64,000 bases of DNA, from assembly GCA_020687485.1 (NCBI GenBank), contig JAJEQR010000007.1, positions 48,164-112,163 on the forward strand, written 5' to 3'. The translations under genes and the position numbers were made by a program. Origin of the DNA: Hominifimenecus microfluidus (GTDB lineage Bacteria; Bacillota; Clostridia; Lachnospirales; Lachnospiraceae). Shown piece by piece: positions 41,019-49,799 of the stretch. How positions within the stretch are numbered: the stretch's first letter is position 1; every line of letters begins with the position of its first letter. Below the pieces are notes generated by a model that searched no databases, was not told the origin of the DNA, and worked only from the letters and a program-made list of their open reading frames with translations.

Positions 41019-41621
41019 TTAAGCTCTCTTAGCCTTCTTGCCAGCTACAACTGCCAGGCCAACGAAAGCAACTGCCATAACTTCTACAGCAACCATGCTC
41101 ATGTCGGCGCCGGTCTTCGGAGAAGTTGCGCTGGTAGCAGCATTGCTGGTGGAGTTAACCAGGATAGCTACGGGAGACAGGCTAGTGAAGGTAGCGGTTA
41201 CGCTGTTGTTGTCAACACTGTCGGGGGTAATGGTTTCCCATGCATCGCCAGCCTTGTGAAGAACCAGTACGTTCTCGCCGGCCTTAACGCCTGCAACCTC
41301 GAAGGTGATGGTGATCTTCTCAAAAGCGGGACCAGTGTAGGTTACTTCGAACAGTCTTGCCAGAGCCATATCCTTGGCTGCATCGCCTGCAATTGCAGCG
41401 ATCTTGTCGGAAGTGTTCAGCTCCTCCTTGACTGCAGAGTCAGTAACGGTAATCTTCAGGTTGGACAGATCGATCTCGACCTCTTTGCCGTCAATAACAG
41501 CCTTTACAGTACTGATCTTTACGTCAGCAGAAGGGCTGGGTGCCGGAGCAGCCATAGCGGTTGCAGCAAAGCATACCAGCATCATTACGGACAGGATAAC
41601 TGCCATAAGTTTCTTTTTCAT
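41019..41621 (-). CDS. Sortase-anchored surface protein (SPKTG)
   Basis: A 200-residue protein with a signal peptide (MKKKLMAVILSVMMLVCFAA, cleavage near AMAAP). A beta-rich extracellular domain is followed by a Ser/Thr/Ala linker. The C-terminal sorting signal is SPKTG, a hydrophobic helix (about 20 residues) and a KKAKRA tail. The ATG at 41621 has AAAGGAGA upstream; the longer frame runs through the promoter. The class B sortase encoded next to it is the likely anchoring enzyme. The ligand is unknown. Confidence 0.88.
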   Translation of the reverse strand: MKKKLMAVILSVMMLVCFAATAMAAPAPSPSADVKISTVKAVIDGKEVEIDLSNLKITVTDSAVKEELNTSDKIAAIAGDAAKDMALARLFEVTYTGPAFEKITITFEVAGVKAGENVLVLHKAGDAWETITPDSVDNNSVTATFTSLSPVAILVNSTSNAATSATSPKTGADMSMVAVEVMAVAFVGLAVVAGKKAKRA

Positions 41622-41643
41622 GATCTTGAATCTCCTTTCTGAT

Positions 41644-41704
41644 GTTCTTGTGTTTTGACCATAAAATACAAGAACAACTATACCATATTCAGATAAAATG
41701 TCAA
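41644..41704 (-). promoter_or_regulatory. Promoter and 5' stem of the surface-protein gene
   Basis: TTGACA (41699-41704), a 16-bp spacer and TATAGT (41677-41682). The transcript would begin with GTTCTTGT...ACAAGAAC, an 8-bp stem that may stabilise the mRNA. Confidence 0.7.
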
Positions 41705-41787
41705 TTGCTCTTGGACGAAAATTTAAATCCACAAAGCCTGTTTTACGGTATATTTATCAAAAAAAGCTGTGCCTTTTCCTAAAAAAA

Positions 41788-42579
41788 TCAGGATTTTTGT
41801 TCTGTAAGCACTGCCTGAACGAGGAAACGGCGCGTATTGTCGTTCTGCATACAGGTAGACAGTGTGATAATCTTTGAATCGGCATCCAGAGCTACTTCCG
41901 GGCGCAGTTGGGAGTGCATATCGCGTACATCGAAGATTCCTTCCAGATAGGACTGGAATACTTTCTTATCTGTAAAGTCGTACAGGAACAGCAGGTGCTG
42001 GTCGCTGTAGGGATAGGCAGCAAAGACATCGTAATGCAGCTCCTGATTCGGAGTGTAAATGATGACTTCATGATACTGGGAGATGAAATCCGCATCCGCA
42101 AAGTTGTGTAGCTCAGCGAACATAGTGCCGTCCCGCATACAGTGACCGTAGATAATCGTGTTCGGGTCGGTAAAATCCGTGGAGTTGTAATTCTCTGTAA
42201 AGATGCTTCCTCCGGTAAAATCTTCTCCGTCCGGAGAGCGGCGCAGATAGAAGGTATTGTCATCCGGATCCTGTACAATCGGATAATTGATATTGGTTCC
42301 CGGAATTTCGATCCAGGCATAGATATCCTCACTGGTCTCATGCAGTGCATCGAAGTCGATCGGGCTTACATAGGGAGCATCTGTGGACTCCTCTGTACTC
42401 TCCAATGCCGGGATGGCTGCAGAAGTGGAAACTGTGGGGGTAGTTTCAGAAACACTTTCGTAGAGCGATTCCAGTTCCTGCCCTTTCAGCTTCTGACCAA
42501 TCAGGATGCCGCCGCATACGGCAGCACCAAGCAGGGCAATGACGCATACGATCAGCCAGATTCTTTTTTTGTTCCTCAT
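41788..42579 (-). CDS. srtB: Class B sortase
   Basis: A 263-residue transpeptidase. An N-terminal signal anchor (IWLIVCVIALLGAAVCGGIL) and a Ser/Thr linker precede the sortase barrel. It has the catalytic His in TIIYGHCMRDGTMF, the Cys in ITLSTCMQND and the Arg in NTRRFLVQA. The TLSTC pattern and length fit class B. It lies 166 bp upstream of the SPKTG surface-protein gene in the same direction. It should cleave SPKTG between T and G and link the protein to the cell wall. Confidence 0.93.
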   Translation of the reverse strand: MRNKKRIWLIVCVIALLGAAVCGGILIGQKLKGQELESLYESVSETTPTVSTSAAIPALESTEESTDAPYVSPIDFDALHETSEDIYAWIEIPGTNINYPIVQDPDDNTFYLRRSPDGEDFTGGSIFTENYNSTDFTDPNTIIYGHCMRDGTMFAELHNFADADFISQYHEVIIYTPNQELHYDVFAAYPYSDQHLLFLYDFTDKKVFQSYLEGIFDVRDMHSQLRPEVALDADSKIITLSTCMQNDNTRRFLVQAVLTEQKS

Positions 42580-42585
42580 AATTGT

Positions 42586-43806
42586 TTACTCCTCGCATGT
42601 ATAGAACTGATCCAGAATTAACTCATAGAAAGCTTTTTCATCCGGATAAAATTCCATATAGAGATTTCCTTCTTTGGTGGTCCCGGGCACGCTGACATAG
42701 TCGATAGAAGAAAAGTCCATCTTCAGCGCAAGTGTAGCCAGATATGTTATTTCGGAGAAGGAAATGTTGGTAACCATATCGTCTGAAATAGCGTTATACA
42801 GTGTCCCGATCAGAGTGAAGTCATTCTTTACTTCACTCATGGCTTTCTTGATGAATGCCATAAGGAACTGCTTCTGGCGTTCCATTCGTTTTTCATTCGT
42901 TCCGTCGGCGATATGATAGCGGGTACGGATGTATTTGGTTACAGCGTTACCCTTCAGCAGAACATTGCTTCCCTCTGTCCAGTCCGGATAGAGCCATGTC
43001 ATGTCATGAAGAAGCGTAACTTCTACTCCGCCGAAGGTATCGGCAAGAATTGGCATGGCGTCCAGATCGATGGCGCAGTATCCGTGAATCGGAAGACCGT
43101 AAAACAGCTTCGAGACGGCGTCCACCATGTACTGACAGCTGATATCGCGTCCATCTCCGTAAGAGAAGCCGAGAGCCAGCTGCGCTTTCGACATGCCGAG
43201 AGAATCGCCGGTAGCTCCAATAATATGAATATCTGTTATGGTATCGCGGGAAATCGCGATCAGCGATGTTTTACCTGTCTCAGAATCAATCGTAAGCAGG
43301 AAATTCGCGTCAGACTGACCGGCTTTTCCGGAGCCTTCCTCTTCTTCACTCAGAGAGGACTTGTCAATACCCATAACAAGGATTGTGACGATGTTCTGGT
43401 TGTAATGATATTTCTTCCCTTTGTACTTTACGGTATATGCGTCCAGAATCTCCTGGGGCTCTATGGATTCATTTGTCATCTGCATGGACGGTGCTACTTC
43501 ATTCGCTTGTGCGAACAGGGAAGAACGGCCGGAGGTCCGGAGAACGAAAAAAGCGGTTGCGGCAGTTACGAGCAGAACCAGAAGTACAATCAGGATGCCG
43601 AGAGCAATATATTTCGCCAGTTTCTTCTTTTTTCTTCTTCTGAATCTATGGTGATGATGGTGATGCTCTTCATGAGAACTCTTTTTTTCTTCAATCATCA
43701 CCGGTTCCGGCTCATCGAGTTCAATGGCTGGGTGAACCGGCTGCTGGCCATCGGGATCCTGTCCAGAAACTGGATTTTCTTCTGGGGTGTTATGATTATC
43801 CATCAT
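42586..43806 (-). CDS. LytR-CpsA-Psr family protein
   Basis: A 406-residue protein. A cytoplasmic N-terminus with a run of histidines (EEHHHHHHRFRRRKKKK) is followed by a transmembrane helix (YIALGILIVLLVLLVTAATA). The LCP catalytic domain carries ILVMGIDK, SDANFLLTID, AISRDT and TRYHIADGTNEKRMERQKQF. LCP enzymes attach teichoic acids or other polymers to peptidoglycan at the outer face of the membrane. It forms a cluster with the sortase gene 6 bp downstream. Confidence 0.92.
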   Translation of the reverse strand: MMDNHNTPEENPVSGQDPDGQQPVHPAIELDEPEPVMIEEKKSSHEEHHHHHHRFRRRKKKKLAKYIALGILIVLLVLLVTAATAFFVLRTSGRSSLFAQANEVAPSMQMTNESIEPQEILDAYTVKYKGKKYHYNQNIVTILVMGIDKSSLSEEEEGSGKAGQSDANFLLTIDSETGKTSLIAISRDTITDIHIIGATGDSLGMSKAQLALGFSYGDGRDISCQYMVDAVSKLFYGLPIHGYCAIDLDAMPILADTFGGVEVTLLHDMTWLYPDWTEGSNVLLKGNAVTKYIRTRYHIADGTNEKRMERQKQFLMAFIKKAMSEVKNDFTLIGTLYNAISDDMVTNISFSEITYLATLALKMDFSSIDYVSVPGTTKEGNLYMEFYPDEKAFYELILDQFYTCEE

Positions 43807-43836
43807 GATTCCTCCTTTTCTTCGCAGATCTGATTT

Positions 43837-44613
43837 TTACGGAATGTAAAGCTCGTTTGCCTTGATATTGGCAAGATCCGTGCGGTAAGTTGCCTGCATG
43901 GCGGTAATATCCGAGCGCCATGAGATCAGCTTTACTCCCTGCTCCAGTCCCCACTGCAGATCATCATAGCCGAAGAAATGGTGACCAACGATTTTGCCGT
44001 TTCTCTTGGCGCAGTCCATGACGCTGGCCAGGATCTCGCGGAACATGGGGTCTTTCACCTGGCCTGGCTTTCCATAGCTGACACTGAGATCATTCATGCC
44101 GAAGAATACAGCGTCAACGCCGGGAACGGAGAGGATTTCTTCCATATGCTCAACGCCGGGCTTCGACTCAATCTGCGCGATAATCATAAATTCTTCGTTG
44201 ACAGTGCGCAGAAGATCTCCCATATCAGTTGCTGTTTTAAAGTCAGTAACTGGTCCCTGCGCAACACCTCGGACGCCGAGAGGCGCAAAACGCGCGTGAC
44301 TAACAACTTCTTCCATCATCTCCGCGGATTCTGCCATAGGGATGATCAGGCCGTCTGTGCCCATATCTGCGTAGATCTGAACATTCTGGCGATCATTCTG
44401 CGGCGGACGTACCAGAGCGCCCATCTGCAGCGCGCGGCACATGGATACCATTGCAGATACTTCTTTATAGGAGAAGCCGCCGTGCTCGCAGTCAATAAAG
44501 AGAAAATCAAATCCCAGATTCTTCAGAATCCAGACGAGATTCGGGTTGCTGATCATAGTGATCTGCGTTCCTACAACTGTCTTGCCGGCCAGAAGCTTTT
44601 TCTTCAGTTCCAT
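43837..44613 (-). CDS. HpcH/HpaI-type class II aldolase
   Basis: A 258-residue TIM-barrel aldolase. It has FLFIDCEHGGFSYKEV, RPPQNDRQNVQIYADMGTDG, the APLGVRGVAQGP loop and VFFGMNDLSVSYG with metal-binding Glu/Asp pattern (AQIESKPGVEHMEEI). Members cleave or form 2-keto-3-deoxy-acids with a divalent metal. The substrate cannot be read. It is next to a MutL-like ATPase, so both may serve one catabolic pathway. Confidence 0.88.
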   Translation of the reverse strand: MELKKKLLAGKTVVGTQITMISNPNLVWILKNLGFDFLFIDCEHGGFSYKEVSAMVSMCRALQMGALVRPPQNDRQNVQIYADMGTDGLIIPMAESAEMMEEVVSHARFAPLGVRGVAQGPVTDFKTATDMGDLLRTVNEEFMIIAQIESKPGVEHMEEILSVPGVDAVFFGMNDLSVSYGKPGQVKDPMFREILASVMDCAKRNGKIVGHHFFGYDDLQWGLEQGVKLISWRSDITAMQATYRTDLANIKANELYIP

Positions 44614-44728
44614 AAATATATTTCCTTCCTTTGCTCTTCTATATATTCTTTGCTCTTCGATTCTCTTTTAAGCCTTCTTTTTTCGATTCACTGCTTCTGT
44701 TCTGCTTTTTGCAGTATTTTAATATTTC

Positions 44729-46150
44729 TCAGCGATACATATTTTTCATGCAGCTGAGAACGGCGTCGGGATAATGTCTTCCCAGAACACCCATCGCATA
44801 CAGAATGTAATTTCTGTCGATGATAATCTGCGGATCCTGTACCGGAAGAAGAGACATACCGGGATTGGCGAAGCAGCGCGCAGCCAGTGCCTGCATCTTC
44901 TCCTGGTCTCCGTGTACGAAGACGCCGCCGGCGCAGAGCACTTTATGAACGTCTCTCAGGTCGCGGCCGATGGCAGTGCCCGCCATAATTCCCATGACAG
45001 GATCGTTTTCCTGTGCGTAAAAACCAGCATGGCGGCGGAGAGCCATATTGATTGCGCAATACGCAAACGCGCGGTCCAGGCAGGCTTCTTTCTCATCCGC
45101 CGGTACGTGACCGGTATCAGCTTCGAGCTGTTCTGCATAGTCTTCCACTTCATCCGGCGTGACGGAAATCGATTCATCCATTGCGCGAATGATATTCTTC
45201 GGACCGACAGCATCCAGAACACCGGTTGCGCTGACGCGCATGCCGAGATTCCCCTCGACCGTGCGGTAGGAGAACTGCTTCTCATTATTGATGACGAGTC
45301 CACGCTCTTCAATTGCAAGATCTTCCAGATCCGGAAGTGCAGAATGAATATCAGTTGTTGCGCCGCCGATATCCAGAAGAATCAGGCTGCCGACACCTTC
45401 CTGCTCGTGTGTTCCCCGGGCCAGAAGCTCCGTAGCTAGCAGAACCGCGCCAGGTGTGGGAACCACAGTATAATCCGCCAGGGTATCGCGGAATTCCGTA
45501 AGTCCGCTGGCGCGAGTGATCTGGTGAATGAATTGCTCGTGAATCGCTTCGCGGGCAGGCTTTACATTCAGCTCATGGATCGTCGGCATAATGTTCGGCA
45601 CGCGGACATAGGCGATTCCGGCTTCTTTAAAACGTTCGGCTGCCCGGCGCTGCGCATAGCGGTTGCACGCCAGAATCACCGTTGCATGGCATTCGGCACG
45701 GCAGATAATGTCTACATTCTCTTCCACTGAGCTCTCGTCTCCGCTGTCCGTGCCGCCGGCCAGCAGGATAATATCCGGGCGGATCTCCTGAAGAACCTCA
45801 AGGCGGTATGAGGAAGGTTCTTCGCAGGAGATCACCTCCATGACCCGGGCGCCTGCCGTCATGGCGACTTCCTTGGCCGCCTTGGCCGTTACTCGCGGCA
45901 TATATCCGAGAGCAACCATGCGAAGGCCTCCGGCCGCGCTGCAGGAACTGTAGCGCCTTGCCATGGGATCAATAGTTACTCCCTGATTCCGGATCTGATC
46001 CAGTGCCGCATCCGCGCCGTCCAGAATCCGGTTTAACGTTGTCGGAGACTGTCCTCTGCCCAGAAAGGTCAGTTCCTCTTCTTCCATATGGAAAGCAGCA
46101 GCTTTGGTATAAGTGCTTCCCACATCAAAAACAATAGTATTTGCCAGCAT
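44729..46150 (-). CDS. MutL/GlmL-family ATPase (mutase reactivation-type)
   Basis: A 473-residue protein of the actin-like ATPase fold with phosphate loops IVFDVGSTYTKAAAF at the start and LILLDIGGATTDIHSALP near 255. CSAAGGLRMVALG and ILLAGGTDSGDE are characteristic of the MutL/GlmL group encoded with B12-dependent glutamate or ornithine mutases. No mutase gene lies in this window. It may reactivate a B12 enzyme elsewhere, or act with the adjacent aldolase. Confidence 0.85.
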   Translation of the reverse strand: MLANTIVFDVGSTYTKAAAFHMEEEELTFLGRGQSPTTLNRILDGADAALDQIRNQGVTIDPMARRYSSCSAAGGLRMVALGYMPRVTAKAAKEVAMTAGARVMEVISCEEPSSYRLEVLQEIRPDIILLAGGTDSGDESSVEENVDIICRAECHATVILACNRYAQRRAAERFKEAGIAYVRVPNIMPTIHELNVKPAREAIHEQFIHQITRASGLTEFRDTLADYTVVPTPGAVLLATELLARGTHEQEGVGSLILLDIGGATTDIHSALPDLEDLAIEERGLVINNEKQFSYRTVEGNLGMRVSATGVLDAVGPKNIIRAMDESISVTPDEVEDYAEQLEADTGHVPADEKEACLDRAFAYCAINMALRRHAGFYAQENDPVMGIMAGTAIGRDLRDVHKVLCAGGVFVHGDQEKMQALAARCFANPGMSLLPVQDPQIIIDRNYILYAMGVLGRHYPDAVLSCMKNMYR

Positions 46151-46241
46151 ATAAATCCTCCGGCTTATAATAATTCTAATATAACTAAGTAAGTTTACTC
46201 TCTTCGTCGTAATTCGTCAATCATTATTTGTATTTCTCTGC

Positions 46242-47258
46242 TTATTCCGGCATAGAATCTTCGTCAATGGAGAAGATTGCTTCCGCTTTCTTTTCTTCCA
46301 GGCGGAGAGAAAGAATTCCCTGTGTATAATTCACATGAAAACCGGCCTGGAGTCCTTTCTCGTCTGCCGCTGCCTGTGTAAATGTGGCAAGTTCCTGCAG
46401 AATCTCACGGTTCAGGTAGCCGCCGCGCCAATGAAAGGTATAGCGCGGCTTCTTCTTCCGGATCGCCTGGCGAATCCGGTTCTTTACATCTTCCATTTTT
46501 GTAAAGGACAGCTTCTTTTCCCGGTAATAGAAATGGTCTCCGTCCAGGCAGGCCGGAAGCGGATAGATTACCGGGCGGTGATCCCGGAAGATCATGCGGT
46601 CGCTCAGGTTCATATAATCATACCGGATCTCTTCCGTGCAGGAAATAGAGTTGTCGAAGGTAGCATCCAGTTGGTACCAAGTCTTCTCCGGTTTCCATAT
46701 GTTCCAGGCGTGACGATATGGGTTTCCGCGCTCCGGGTCTGCTTCGCAGATGGCGATGATACAGTCGATGCCAAGGCGGTCACAGAAGCATTTGATCGTC
46801 TTGGCAATTCCTTCGCATACACCGATCCCTTGCTGTAGTGGACCGATAATTTCATGGGAATACCCCTTTTTCAGCTTGTCGTATGTTACCTGTGAACAGA
46901 TAAAATCATGAATAGCGATAGCCTTCTCCGGTCCGGACAGAGATTGCATGGGGCGGATCAGGCGAGTAATCCTTGCTTCCAGATTTTTCTGGTGCTCCAG
47001 GATCTTCTTTTTCTCAAACATGTATTCCGGTTCGAAAAGAGCCGTATCCGCGCCGGCTGTCTTCCGGCAGCGAAAGCTTGTGACATAGAAGATCATGGGA
47101 TGATCCAGACGTAACCGGAACCAGAGATCCGAGAGTTCCGCCATCGGGAGTGCCGTGACAGAAAAAGACGGGGATAGTTGTGTCATGCCATCATAGATCT
47201 GACGGTAGACGGACTGTTGTAGCCGCGTCATCTGTGAATAATAATATTCTGATTTCAT
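46242..47258 (-). CDS. Transglutaminase-like cysteine protease-fold protein
   Basis: I choose the ATG at 47258 with GGAG 8 nt upstream; an in-frame GTG 18 bp earlier is possible. The 338-residue cytoplasmic protein has the transglutaminase-core triad: Cys in QQGIGVCEGIAKTIK, His in NPYRHAWNIW and Asp in YQLDATFDNS. There is no signal peptide. The role is unknown; similar proteins may be proteases or amide-modifying enzymes. Confidence 0.85.
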   Translation of the reverse strand: MKSEYYYSQMTRLQQSVYRQIYDGMTQLSPSFSVTALPMAELSDLWFRLRLDHPMIFYVTSFRCRKTAGADTALFEPEYMFEKKKILEHQKNLEARITRLIRPMQSLSGPEKAIAIHDFICSQVTYDKLKKGYSHEIIGPLQQGIGVCEGIAKTIKCFCDRLGIDCIIAICEADPERGNPYRHAWNIWKPEKTWYQLDATFDNSISCTEEIRYDYMNLSDRMIFRDHRPVIYPLPACLDGDHFYYREKKLSFTKMEDVKNRIRQAIRKKKPRYTFHWRGGYLNREILQELATFTQAAADEKGLQAGFHVNYTQGILSLRLEEKKAEAIFSIDEDSMPE

Positions 47259-47278
47259 GAAAAACTCCGTGTACACAG

Positions 47279-47302
47279 AAAAAGGCTGCCGTAGCAGCCC
47301 TT
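47279..47302 (-). terminator. Terminator of yebC
   Basis: AGGGCTGC-TACG-GCAGCCTTTTT on the minus strand, about 20 bp after the yebC stop. Confidence 0.85.
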
Positions 47303-47322
47303 TCTGAATCTATGATCAGTTC

Positions 47323-48051
47323 TTATTCATCCCAGTTATGGTAAACGTTCTGAACGTCATCATCCTCGTCCAGCAGATCCAGGATACGATTCATCAGCTT
47401 GATGTCCTGCTCATCGGTCAGTTCTACCCATGTCTGAGGGATCATGGTAACGTCCGCCTGTGCCATCGGGATGCCTTCCTTTTCCAGTGCTTCGCGAACA
47501 GCGCTGAAATCCTCGGGGGCGGTGATTACCTCGTAGCTGTCCTCCTCATCGGAGATATCCTCAGCACCTGCGTCCAGAGCCAGCATCATCAGGTCATCAA
47601 AGTCCATATCGCATTCTTCTTTGTCGATGATGATCTGTCCCTTCTGGTCGAACATAAAGGATACACAGCCCTGCGTTCCTACATTGCCGCCGCCTTTGGT
47701 AAATGCGTTGCGGACATTGGATGCTGTGCGGTTCTTGTTATCTGTCAGCGCGTCAACAATGATTGCGGTTCCGTTCGGGCCGTAGCCTTCGTAAGTAGCT
47801 ACTACGTAGTTTACGTTGCCTACGTCGCCGGCTGCCTTCTTGATGCTGCGGTCGATGGTGTCGTTCGGCATGTTATTGGCCTTCGCTTTGGCAATGACAT
47901 CGCGGAGCTTGCTGTTGTTCGCGGGATCAGCACCGCCTTCCTTTACAGCAACGGCGATCTCTCTTCCGATACGGGTGAAAATCTTACCCTTGGCAGCATC
48001 GTTCTTTTCCTTTTTATGCTTAATGTTCGCAAATTTGGAATGTCCAGACAT
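47323..48051 (-). CDS. yebC: YebC/PmpR-family protein
   Basis: A 242-residue protein starting [20 protein letters not shown] with AAAGGAG upstream. It has the family blocks [55 protein letters not shown] and NGT/GG-rich segments. YebC proteins act as DNA-binding regulators or, as shown more recently for YebC2-type members, as translation factors for proline stretches. The length fits. The longer upstream frame has no signal. Confidence 0.95.
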   Translation of the reverse strand: MSGHSKFANIKHKKEKNDAAKGKIFTRIGREIAVAVKEGGADPANNSKLRDVIAKAKANNMPNDTIDRSIKKAAGDVGNVNYVVATYEGYGPNGTAIIVDALTDNKNRTASNVRNAFTKGGGNVGTQGCVSFMFDQKGQIIIDKEECDMDFDDLMMLALDAGAEDISDEEDSYEVITAPEDFSAVREALEKEGIPMAQADVTMIPQTWVELTDEQDIKLMNRILDLLDEDDDVQNVYHNWDE

Positions 48052-48205
48052 TGGTATTCTCCTTTGAATCGTGGTTAGTAGTTTGAGTTTTGACAAATGA
48101 AAGACCCTTGTCATAGGGCAAGGGTGCTTCGAATCGATAAAATTATAGCACGAAAGAAAAGGGAATGCAAGATTTTTTTGAGCATCAGAAGATGGCGGAA
48201 AACAT

Positions 48206-48226
48206 GCTTCCGGCAAAGCCGGAAGC
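48206..48226 (-). terminator. Terminator after mazF
   Basis: GCTTCCGGC-TTT-GCCGGAAGC followed by ATGTTTT on the minus strand, touching the mazF stop codon. Confidence 0.7.
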
Positions 48227-48582
48227 TATGTATCCAGTTCCAGGCTTACCATCAGCGCCCGGTCTACCTGTTCCAGATATTCATGGCTCAGATGACATAC
48301 CTTTTCTTTTAATCGTGTCTTATCTACGGTGCGCAGCTGCTCCAGAAGAATTACGGAATCCTTCATCATGTCCGTGGTATAGGCATGCAACTCCACATGC
48401 GTGGGCAGCTTCGCCTTGTTCATGCGGGACGTGATCGCCGCGCATATGACCGTAGGGCTGTGGCGGTTGCCCGTATCGTTCTGTATGATCAGTACCGGAC
48501 GGACACCGCCCTGCTCGGAACCAACCACCGGGCGAAGATCCGCATAAAAAACATCTCCTCTTCGAATAATCACTGGGTTCAC
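48226..48582 (-). CDS. mazF: MazF/NdoA mRNA interferase
   Basis: A 118-residue protein of the EndoA group: [56 protein letters not shown] and [20 protein letters not shown] start with GGGAG upstream. It lies downstream of alr, as in Bacillus and Clostridia. It cuts specific RNA sites under stress. The usual MazE/NdoAI antitoxin gene is not visible between alr and mazF. Confidence 0.92.
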   Translation of the reverse strand: MNPVIIRRGDVFYADLRPVVGSEQGGVRPVLIIQNDTGNRHSPTVICAAITSRMNKAKLPTHVELHAYTTDMMKDSVILLEQLRTVDKTRLKEKVCHLSHEYLEQVDRALMVSLELDT

Positions 48583-48680
48583 ACTCCCATCACCAGATTT
48601 GTTATCTCTAGTATATCCGGAAGGAAGATTTTCTATTCAGCACCTGAAGTCGGAAAGGAAAGATTAGTTCCCGGCTGAGA

Positions 48681-49799
48681 TTACACGTAGATTCTGGGGA
48701 TTCGGCGCTCCAGACCGCAGACAAATTCATAGTTGAAAATGCCGCACAGCTCGGAGAGATCTTCCACCTGAATACAGGCGTCGCCATCACGTCCGATCAA
48801 AGTGACTTCATCGCCCTCCTCCACACCGGGAATTCCGGTGACGTCAACCATCATCTGATCCATACAGATGCGGCCAAGAATCGGCGCCTTCTTCCCGCGG
48901 ATCAACACATAGCCGCAGTTCGAGAGCAGGCGGGGATAACCATCACCGTAGCCAACCGGAATGGTTGCGACCTTCTTATCCTCGGTCAGGATTCTCGTAT
49001 GGTTGTAGCTGATACCCTCTCCCATTTCGACGTCCTTGACATAGACCACCTGACTCTTCAGTTCCAGCGCAGGAGTGAGTTCGATCTCATGGCTGACTTC
49101 ATCCGAAGGATACAGACCGTACATGGCGATTCCCAGGCGAACCATATCCATGAATGCTTCCGGCATCTCCATCGATGCCGCGCTGTTGGCACAGTGATGG
49201 ATCGGGATGCGGTCAGCATCCTTCTCCACCCGGCGGATAAAGTCCTGGAACAGGCGAAGCTGTTCGTAGGCGTAAGTCTTATCCTCTTCGTCTGCGCGGG
49301 CAAAGTGTGTGAAAATACCCTCAACCTCTACGCCGGGAAGCGTGCGGATGCGGCGTACTGTCTCTACGGCTTCGTCATCCACCGGGAAGCCGATGCGGTT
49401 CATGCCGGTATCGACCTTGATATGGATGAGTGCTTTCTTTCCCATGCGCTCTCCCAGCTCGGAAAGCTCCTTCGCGTCCTTCTCTTTGAAGACGGTGAAG
49501 CGAACGTCCTTCTCAATCAGCTCTTCGTAGTCCTCCGGCCAGGCATAGCCAAGGATCAGGATCGGTTTCTTTACAGCGCCGGCGCGAAGATCCACAGCTT
49601 CGCTTACCGTTGCTACGGCAAAGAAATCCACAGTATCATCCAACGCCTGCGCAATGGCAGTTGCACCGTGTCCGTATCCATCCGCTTTAACAACGGCGCA
49701 TACCTTTGTGTTCTGTGGAATCCCGCGGCATATATTGCTGATATTTTGTCTGATTGCGTCCAGATGGACTCTTGCAGTTACTCTTTTACAGTATTTCAT
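48681..49799 (-). CDS. alr: Alanine racemase
   Basis: A 372-residue PLP enzyme with the lysine in AVVKADGYGHGA (about residue 39) and the second catalytic Tyr in the GEGISYNHTRIL segment. Further blocks are KVDTGMNRIGF, HCANSAAS and RICMDQMMVDVT. It makes D-alanine for peptidoglycan. It overlaps the NAD(P)HX repair gene by 4 bp, as is frequent in clostridial genomes. Confidence 0.96.
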   Translation of the reverse strand: MKYCKRVTARVHLDAIRQNISNICRGIPQNTKVCAVVKADGYGHGATAIAQALDDTVDFFAVATVSEAVDLRAGAVKKPILILGYAWPEDYEELIEKDVRFTVFKEKDAKELSELGERMGKKALIHIKVDTGMNRIGFPVDDEAVETVRRIRTLPGVEVEGIFTHFARADEEDKTYAYEQLRLFQDFIRRVEKDADRIPIHHCANSAASMEMPEAFMDMVRLGIAMYGLYPSDEVSHEIELTPALELKSQVVYVKDVEMGEGISYNHTRILTEDKKVATIPVGYGDGYPRLLSNCGYVLIRGKKAPILGRICMDQMMVDVTGIPGVEEGDEVTLIGRDGDACIQVEDLSELCGIFNYEFVCGLERRIPRIYV

